Shown one piece after another: positions 57,015 through 64,000 of a DNA stretch of 64,000 nt. Origin of the DNA: Erinaceus europaeus (lineage: Eukaryota > Chordata > Mammalia > Eulipotyphla > Erinaceidae); assembly GCF_950295315.1 (NCBI RefSeq), contig NC_080166.1, positions 103,199,693 through 103,263,692 on the forward strand, given 5' to 3'. Under the pieces are notes generated by a model. It worked only from the letters and a program-made list of their open reading frames with translations. It did no database searches and was not told where the DNA came from. The translations under genes were made by a program, and so were the position numbers. Position 1 is the first letter of the stretch. Each line of letters starts with the position of its first letter.

Positions 57015-58934
57015 TCTACCCATCACCACAGGGTTTTTACTTTGGTGCCCTTCTTACAATTTCGTCAGGTCCTGCTTTTAGTTTCCCTTTCAGATCTTCT
57101 TACTCAACTTCTCTTGATGAGTGGGATCATCCCATACTAATCTTTATCTTTCTGACTTAGCTCACTTAACATAATTCCTTCTAGCTCTGACGAAGATGAG
57201 AGGGTGGTTTCATTGTTCTTGATAGCTGCATAGTATTCCATTGTGTATATATACCACAGCTTTCTCAGCCACTCATCTGTTGTTGGGCACCTGGGTTGCT
57301 TCCAGGTTTTAGCTATTATGAATTGTGCTGCTATGAACATAGGAGTACACACCTCTTTTTGGTTGGGTGTTCTGGAGTCCTTGGGGTATAACCCCAGGAA
57401 AGGAATTACTGGATCATATGGAAGGTCCATGTGTAGCCTTCTGAGAGTTTTCCAGACTGCTCTCCACAGAGGCTGTACCAATTTACATTCCCACCAGCAA
57501 TGTAAAAGGGTTCCTCTGTCCCCACAGCCTCTCCAGCATTTGTTGCTGCTGTCCTTTTTGATGTATGTCATTCTTACAGGAGTTAGGTGGTATCTTAGTG
57601 TTGTCTTAATTTGTATTTCTCTGACAATCAGTGACCTAGAGCAGTTTTTCATATGTTTGTTAGCCTTTTGGATGTAGCTTCCTGGGCCAGTGGGGGGTGG
57701 GAGTGGATGGGAGGGATGAGTCACAGTGTTTTGGTGGTGGGAATGGTGTTTATGTATACTCCTAGTAAAATGTAGTCATATAAATCACTAGTTAATTAAT
57801 ATGAGAGGGGGAAAATCAATGTATGCCTCGAAGTTTTTCAAAACACAAACTGAATCTTTTAAATATATAGGCTGTGTAACTGATTTGCAGACTCTCTCAA
57901 AAGCCTAGACCAAGTAGATCAGAAGCAACGAATAGCACAGCTATATACAAGATACTGGGCACTGTACAGCAAACCCTAACAAAAGGACTTTTCAAAGTTA
58001 ACCCAATTACCAAATAATGTGATGATAACATTAACTATCGATTGTCTTTTGGAACCCTAAGACAGCAGGAACCTCACATCTCCACTATAGAGCCTCTACT
58101 TCCCCCATTTCTAGAACCATTGTGTAGGGCCCACTTTCCCGTATGCCTCTCCCAATCCATATCAAATAATATTGCATCTGCCGATCACAACCTAACCAAC
58201 ACAACGATTGCCACCCCAACATGCTTCACTTCAGACTGTGTCCAGAGACTTCATGTGTGGAATGACAACCCTTCAGCTTCATTACTCGCATGAGACCTTT
58301 CCTTTCATAGTATGCTCTAATTCCGTCTCAGGTGGTTCACTTTCTAACAAAGTCCCAAAACCAGTTTCTGTGAGAGAGAGCATATGTTCACACATATCCG
58401 TAAACTAGTGCAAAATATATACCTGAAAGCAGAAGTACACTAGAGTTTGCAGTGAGTACCCCCTAACATTTCCTCTCCACTATTCCAAGCTTTGGGTCCA
58501 TGATTGCTCGACAATTTGTTTGGCTTCATATGTTAACTCTCTTTTCAGTCACCAGGTTCTAGATGTCATCAGGATGCCGGCCAGGCTTCCCTGGACTGAA
58601 GACCCCACCAATGTGTCCTGGAGCTCTGCTTCCCCAGAGACCCATCCTACTAGAAAAAGAGAGGGGTAGACTGGGAGTATGGATTGACCCGTCAACGTCC
58701 ATGTTCAGCGGGGAAGCAATTACAGAAGCCAGACCTTCTACCTTCTGCAACCCACAATGACCCTGGGTCCATGCTCCCAGAGGGATAGAGAATGGGAAAG
58801 CTATCAGGGGAGGGGGTGGGATATGGAGATTGGGTGGTGGGAATTGTGTGGAGTTGTACCCGTCCTACCCTATGGTTTTGTTAATTTATCCTTTCTTAAA
58901 TAAAAAAGAAAAAAATAATTACAAAAATTTAAAA
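57015..58934 (+). mobile_element. L1 with twin-priming 5' inversion, inserted in the LTR
   Basis: 57015-57673 is L1 in minus orientation: the start of the 3' UTR and the ORF2 C-terminal end, with a 195-codon frame at 57137-57724. 57674-58918 is the L1 3' UTR in + orientation with an A-rich tail to about 58934. The two parts abut in L1 coordinates with only about 2 bp lost: the inverted part ends at 'ggtaga', the forward part starts at 'tgtagcttcctgggcc'. The TSD 'aaagaaatacagcttctct' (56999-57017) and 'aaagaaatatagcttctct' (58935-58953) has one mismatch. Confidence 0.93.
57137..57670 (-). pseudogene. L1 ORF2 C-terminal fragment in the inverted part
   Basis: The minus-strand frame gives the ORF2 tail from '[14 protein letters not shown]' through '[16 protein letters not shown]' and '[20 protein letters not shown]' to 'ELSQKDKD'. 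Its apparent start at 57724 lies in the oppositely oriented 3' UTR, so the first residues are an artefact of the inversion junction. Confidence 0.85.
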
Positions 58935-58953
58935 AAAGAAATATAGCTTCTCT

Positions 58954-59032
58954 GCCCAGCCATGTGTCGTTGAGTCTCTGTCTACTGCCATGAAGCTAGC
59001 CCAGCCTGCTGGAGCCCCGAACTTTAACGACA
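58954..59032 (+). repeat. Solo LTR, right part
   Basis: This is the end of the LTR ('cccagcctgctggagccccg' and 'aactttaacgaca'), followed by the TSD 'ggtata' at 59033-59038. Confidence 0.87.
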
Positions 59033-59370
59033 GGTATATTATTCACGTGAGCTGTCATGCTGGCTCTCACTATTTATTCTTTTAAATATAATACATAATA
59101 AAACAAAGTCAAGCCATATCTTACTCTAGATTGTCATTTTATAATTAGTATCCATGAACAATTAACTAAATTGTGATTGACAGTTCTCCTTCTGGCATGA
59201 TATTTTTAAAAGAAAAGTTAGTTCTCATTACATCCAGAAGACCGTGGGCATTTTAGTGTCCTGGTACACTTTTTAAGAATTCATTATTACTAATTTTCTT
59301 TAAATAATCATTTAACTATATAAACCAACTGTAACTATTATATATCCCCTTTAATTCTTTTTGATGTTTT
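59033..59370. other. AT-rich spacer, nothing recognised
   Basis: I see no gene or repeat in this stretch. Confidence 0.45.
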
Positions 59371-59591
59371 AAAATATTTATTTATTTATTCCCTTTTGTT
59401 GCCCTTGTTTTTTAATTGTAGTTATTATTGTTGTCGTTGTTGGATAGGACAGAGAGAAATGGAGAGAGAAGGAGAAGACAGAGAGGGGGAGATAAAGATA
59501 GGCACCTGCAGACCTGCTTATGAAGTGACCCCTCTGCAGGTGGGGAGCCGGGGACTCGAACCCGGGTCCTTATGCGTGTCCTTGCGCTTTA
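59371..59591 (-). mobile_element. tRNA-derived SINE, minus strand, split by a second SINE
   Basis: This has the (attt)n tail complement, 'ggataggacagagagaaatg', 'cacctgcagacctgcttatg', and the B-box complement 'gggactcgaacccgg'. The 5' end of this SINE resumes at 59886-59925 ('caccacatgttcttaaccag'). Confidence 0.9.
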
Positions 59592-59605
59592 CACCACATG
59601 TTCTT

Positions 59606-59885
59606 TTTATTTTATTTTATTTATTTATTCCCTTTTGTTGCCCTTGTTGTTTTTTTTGTAGTTATTATTGATGTCGTTGTTGTTGGATAGGACAGAGAGA
59701 AATGGAGATAGGAGGGGAAGACAGAGAGGGGGAGAGAAAGACAGACACCTGCAGACCTGCTTCACCGCCTGTGAAGGGACCTGCCTGCAGGTGGGGAGCC
59801 GGGGGCTCGAACCGGGATCCTGATGCCGGTCCTTGAGCTTAGTGCCACCTGCGCTTAACCTGCTGTGCTACAGCCCGACTCCCTG
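59606..59885 (-). mobile_element. Young tRNA-derived SINE inserted in the SINE at 59371
   Basis: A near-canonical copy ending in 'cagcccgactccc', the complement of the SINE start. The TSD 'caccacatgttctt' is at 59592-59605 and 59886-59899. It is the same subfamily as 13708-14000. Confidence 0.94.
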
Positions 59886-59925
59886 CACCACATGTTCTTA
59901 ACCAGCTGCACTACCACCCATCTCC

Positions 59926-60321
59926 CCCATTTATCTTTTGACTCCCGCCAATAGTCATCATGTCGTGAATCCTTTAGTTATTTTCTCTTGAGTTTTACAC
60001 CCAGTTTTTCTCTCAGTCCATCATTTGTGTCAATATAGTGTCAACTTCTGAAAGTTACATCTTTTAAGAAGAAAAACAAATACTTTATTGGAAAAAGGTT
60101 TCATTTCTACTATCATATCTCTATCAAATCAACTAAGAGCTATACTGTGAATCTAAATTTATTGTTCACTCATTGAAACATATTATTCAATCTTTCCAAA
60201 GTAATTGTATGGTTGTCATTTTACTGAATTTTATTACTTTCACTTTTCCTCTTTAGGCAAGGTACTTTATGGGTTTTCTTCATCATCTCTCTGTGAGTAT
60301 AGTATATATGCATGGATGAAA
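59926..60321. other. AT-rich spacer, nothing recognised
   Basis: I see no gene or repeat in this stretch. Confidence 0.45.
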
Positions 60322-60660
60322 CCAGAGGGTAACACTGAGTGAGATAAATCAGAATGAGAAGGAGAAATACTATATGATCTCCCTCACAGGCTCTAAGAAA
60401 CTAAGCAAAAAGTAATATAGGGTGAATCCTTAGTGGACTGTAATCTGGCACAACAGACTGTGGACTCAAAAGGGGGAGAATTGGATTATTAAAAAAAAAG
60501 TTGAGCACCTAAGTTTTTATGGTGGATTACTATGATAATTTGGTTGAGGCTGAAATGTACTGATATCTATCTTGGAGAAATGGGGAAAAGTACCCTTGTG
60601 AAATCCAAAATCCAGCTAAGTCAGCTTTTCCACAATAAGGTGATATTGAGATTGAAAAAT
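60322..60660 (+). repeat. Old L1 ORF2 end and 3' UTR, + strand
   Basis: 'cactgagtgagataaatcag' is end-of-ORF2 sequence, followed by 'gtgaatccttagtggactg', 'atggtggattactatgataa' and 'caataaggtgatattgag'. The same order occurs at 33960-34230. Confidence 0.6.
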
Positions 60661-60724
60661 GCTTCAGTAATTACTGAAGGAGACATCACTTTTTGTTTTA
60701 ATGATTTTTGTACGCTTCAAATAG

Positions 60725-61065
60725 CTAGTAGTGGCATTGCTAGATCACATGGTCCCTCTGTTTTTGTTTAGTTTTTTGGGAAAGCTTAGAATTATTTTCT
60801 AAAGTAATTGCACTGTTTCACATTTTGACCAATTGTGTATGAGGATTTCTTTTCCTCTAGACCCTCTCCGACATTTGTTCCTTTTGAAGTAAGCCATTCT
60901 CACATGTTCAAGTTGATACTTCATTACACTTTTAATTTGCGTTTTCATCATAATCTGGGATGATAAGCATCATTTTATATAACTATTGGTCACCTGTATG
61001 TATTCATTGGAATAGCTTTTATTCAAATCTTCTGTCCATACTTTTTGCTGTTGTTAAGTTGTATG
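60725..61065 (-). mobile_element. Ancient L1 ORF2 C-terminal fragment, minus strand
   Basis: 'attgctagatcacatggtcc', 'ctctccgacatttgttcctt', 'aagccattctcacatgttca' and 'caaatcttctgtccatactt' follow the order of the complement of old mammalian L1 ORF2 ends. It is more diverged than the lineage-specific copies. Confidence 0.7.
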
Positions 61066-61264
61066 AATTTCTTTATACCATATAGGGGCTTTCCCATCCT
61101 GCCTAGAAGCACAAATTTGAGTTGCCCAAAGGCTCAGTGCTGTAATTCCTTCTTAAGAAATCTTGTAAGTGTAATTACTCTAAGTATATCTCCATATGAC
61201 TCCTTTAAATCTATAATTTTATATTTAACTACTTCATATTTCTACCTGGATATAATGCATGATT

Positions 61265-61465
61265 ATTCATTTGTTTCTTGTTTTTCTCAAAGTAGGATCT
61301 TGTCCATGCACAACACCACTAAGTCAACTTCTTCATTCAGATAGAGACAGACATGACGAGACAGTACAGTAAATTTAATTCCTCCATCTGTGACACTAGC
61401 ATGTGGTGCCAGGATGCCAACCTGGGATGTATGCATGACAAAGCATGGACTTTACCAGGTAAACT
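61265..61465 (-). mobile_element. Possible old SINE, minus strand
   Basis: 'agatagagacagacatgacg', 'gatgccaacctgggatgtat' and 'gcatgacaaagcatggactt' have the layout of the second SINE family but are strongly decayed. Confidence 0.4.
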
Positions 61466-61506
61466 GTTACTCAAATGCAATCATTATTTTCAAATATCCA
61501 GGATTT

Positions 61507-61560
61507 GGGGCAGGAAGACAGCTAACTCAGTTAATAGAGTAAGCACCCACTGTATGTGAA
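61507..61560 (+). repeat. tRNA-like SINE head, + strand
   Basis: 'gacagctaactcagttaata' is A-box-like and sits directly next to the oppositely oriented SINE at 61565-61682. Confidence 0.45.
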
Positions 61561-61564
61561 ATTA

Positions 61565-61682
61565 TATGTATGAGTGCTGGCAGCATACGGGAGTGCTGAT
61601 CAGGGGATTCAATCTGGGACTTTGGAGCATCCGGCATAAAACTTTCTTTGCATAACCATTATGCTACATACCCTGCCCCTTC
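61565..61682 (-). mobile_element. SINE (second family), minus strand
   Basis: The reverse complement begins 'ggggcagggtatgtagcata', with A-box 'gcataatggttatgc' and B-box-like 'cccagattgaatccc'. Confidence 0.7.
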
Positions 61683-62884
61683 TTCTCTCTCTTTATAATG
61701 AAAAAGTAGAAAAATAGCTTGGGAATATAATCCAGTGATGGTATTCTATAAGAGAGAGCTCTCTCTCTCTTAACTTATTTTCCTTAACTTATTTTCCAGC
61801 ACTGTATCAAATAAAGTCAAAGATTTAATGGCCAAGGTAAATGACTAATTACTTTCCCAAGACCAACTACGATGAAAATTAAAAAAAAAATAGAATAAAT
61901 ACTGTAGCTCTAAGTTTTTAATGTTCTTCCTTCTTTTCATACATTCAGCACCATCTACATTTACTTTTGAACATAAGTCTTTCATACAATCATCACATCG
62001 TCCATTATAGCAATGCCACATTTTTTAAAAAGTAAAACAGAACAAAATTATTTTAAGTATTTTGTCTTGAATTTAATCAATAGTTCTTTCAAAAACAATT
62101 TTGAGACTTCCAATTAATTGATTTGATTCCACAGCATATCCAAATCATACACTGATTCAAAGTGTACCCCCAAAACTTGAAGAAGCAAAGAAACATTCTC
62201 TCTCGAGAAATGTAACATCATTTTGGGTAACACATAACATTCCAAAAACAATTTCTTAAATGTGGTATTCTGCACTAAAAATAAAAGATATCTTGTTTTA
62301 TGATGAAACAAGGCAATATTACCAGAAACAAACACAATAAAATTTGAGAAACAGAGCAGACCAATCGGCAATCCAATTAATGGAATTGCTATGCATGCTA
62401 TTAAGCCATTATGATGTACGTTACAACAGAAAGGTTCACATTTCTATGAAGTCAATATAATTATAAAGAAAGCAAAGCTACTTGAAAATATATGGAAGAA
62501 TAAAAAGACTCACAGTGGGAACATCTATCAATCATTGATTAAGTGGAAAATAGAGCTGACAAAAATTATCACAGTAATAATAACATGTAGCAAAACCTTT
62601 ACATACATAAGGACATTATTCACAACATTGATCTATATTTAACCAAGCAAAAAACAAATACATTTTTACCTACGCATTGAGTCAGAAATATTACTGTTCC
62701 TTAATGTGTATCCTGCCAACATGTCAACAGGGGATGCAAGTCAAAGCATAACTTTATTATTGCTCATAATCTTCATTGATTGGAGTGAAACTATACTAAG
62801 TTTGATCTTTAAAAGTCAAGGCTTGCAATAGAGTTTTGCTGAATTTGTTCCAAAATGTGAAAGGGGAAATTTCAATACTGTGGA
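61683..62884. other. AT-rich intergenic DNA, nothing recognised
   Basis: No gene is seen. A short (TC)n run lies at 61758-61772. Confidence 0.5.
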
Positions 62885-62950
62885 TTGGGGGGGTAGGTGG
62901 TGGTGTACCTGGTAGAACACACATATTATTACGATTTTGTGGACAGATTC
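62885..62950 (+). repeat. tRNA-derived SINE head, fragment
   Basis: 'ggtggtggtgtacctggtag' followed by 'aacacacatattattacgat' matches the first 60 bp of the older SINE type (compare 34466-34500). Confidence 0.5.
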
Positions 62951-63449
62951 CCCTTTGAATTTAATTATTATCATCTTTGTTTTAAAATGTTCATCATCTG
63001 AATGAGATCTATGCACTGGTACGACCTTGGAAAAAGACACTTCCTCAAAGTTTAGGTTAGAAGGAAAGTGTATGTTTTATAATTTTAAACATTAATGTTA
63101 TTTATAATTAGAAAAATTGTGAGTTATGATTATAGTAAAATAAAAATACATGTTATTGATTAAAGACGAATGAATCTTACAAACTTAAAAAAGAGATTAT
63201 AACAGATAAAACAGACATTATGCTTGCTAAAGTATTAAAAAGTGAGATAATATATGAAGTACTTCCAAATTAATTACACATATTAGAGCTATAAAAATAA
63301 AAGGAAATTCAGTAAAATAATTGAGTTAATCTTATGTTTTATTTATATGGAAAATGGCAATATAATACTCTCTTAGTACGTTATATATTTCTAAAAAAGT
63401 TCACACATAAAGATTTGCCGATATCCATCCTGGTTATGTTATATAATAG
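62951..63449. other. AT-rich intergenic DNA, nothing recognised
   Basis: I see no gene or repeat in this stretch. Confidence 0.5.
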
Positions 63450-64000
63450 TTTTTTATTTTATTTCATTATTTATTTATTTATTTTTAATTTTTATTTAAG
63501 AAAGGATTAATGAACAAAAACATAAGGTAGGAGGGGTACAACTCCACACAATTCCCACCACCCAATCCCCATAACCCACCCCCTCCCATGATAGCTTTCC
63601 CATTCTCTAGCCCTCTGGGAGCATGGACCCAGGGTCATTGAGGGTTGCAGAAGGTAGAAGGTCTGGCTTCTGAAATTGCTTCCCCGCTGAACATGGGTGT
63701 TGACTGGTCGGTCCATACTCCCAGTCTGCCTCTCTCTTTCCCTAGTAAGGTGTGTCTCTGGGGAAGCTGAGCTCCAGGACATATTGGTGGGGTCTTCAAT
63801 CCAGGGAAGCCTGGCCAGCATCCTGGTGGCATCTGGAACCTGGTGATTGAAAAGAGAGTTAACATATGAAGCCAAACAATTTGTTGAGCAATCATGGATC
63901 CCAAGCTTGGAATAGTGGAGAGGAAGTGTTAGGGAGGTACTCACTGCAAACTCTAGTGTACTTCTGCTTTCAGGTCTATATTTTGCAGTAGTTTATGGAT
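63450..64000 (-). mobile_element. L1 3' end, minus strand, continues past the window
   Basis: A T/ATTT-rich tail complement (63450-63498) is followed by the reversed common 3' UTR, nearly identical in order to 35240-35740. No boundary is reached by base 64000, so the rest of the element lies to the right. Confidence 0.92.

Overview
The window looks like mammalian intergenic or intronic DNA with no host protein-coding gene, no cellular RNA gene and no CRISPR array that I can support. It is an AT-rich gene desert built largely of retrotransposons. The organism is most likely a hedgehog (Erinaceus-like). The reason is a recurring tRNA-derived SINE with a very characteristic sequence, for example at 13708-14000 (+) and 59606-59885 (-). 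It has an RNA polymerase III promoter head, the motif 'ggctccccacctgcag', a CT-rich body, 'ctctgtcctatccaacaa' and an AT-rich tail. I recall this type from hedgehog. That assignment rests on recognition, not on a search.

Layout. (1) 1-4375: L1 on the + strand, entering from upstream, with the reverse-transcriptase part of ORF2 deleted. (2) 4420-4608: a 189-bp unidentified insertion with 11-bp target-site duplications (TSDs). (3) 4905-7506: a rearranged minus-strand L1 with a 20-bp TSD. (4) 7527-11129: SINEs and old L1 pieces in AT-rich DNA. (5) 11143-21165: a full-length minus-strand L1, including a 3' transduction and bounded by a 13-bp TSD. A 2.6-kb class II (ERVK-like) non-autonomous endogenous retrovirus sits inside it at 13191-15803, and a SINE sits inside that. 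(6) 21566-22640: an older L1 3' end, followed to about 23640 by an unclassified, possibly LTR- or ERV-derived stretch. (7) 23740-29430: an older long minus-strand L1. (8) 29520-35210: old L1 fragments, SINEs and about 2.7 kb of AT-rich DNA without recognised repeats. (9) 35212-42685: a second near-full-length minus-strand L1 whose 5' UTR module is present twice, separated by a CpG-rich segment. (10) 43333-46280 and 49834-53607: two 5'-truncated + strand L1s with TSDs, with SINEs and an older L1 3' end between them. (11) 55918-59032: an old L1 3' end carrying a small L1 insertion, then a solo LTR of the same family as the ERV, itself split by an L1 that shows a twin-priming inversion. (12) 59371-64000: a SINE inside a SINE, old L1 pieces, AT-rich DNA, and an L1 3' end running out of the window.

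How the parts relate. The L1s are the autonomous machinery: ORF1 gives an RNA-binding chaperone, and ORF2 an endonuclease plus reverse transcriptase. The SINEs, short on coding capacity and with A-rich tails and 10-20 bp TSDs, are its expected passengers. Every L1 reading frame here is broken, so none of these copies looks competent. The value of the window lies in well-preserved insertion scars: TSDs, nesting order, a twin-priming inversion, likely 3' transductions, microhomology deletions, and an ERV whose two outer ends are inverted copies of the same LTR terminus. I did not find a new biological system in the sense of a gene cluster.
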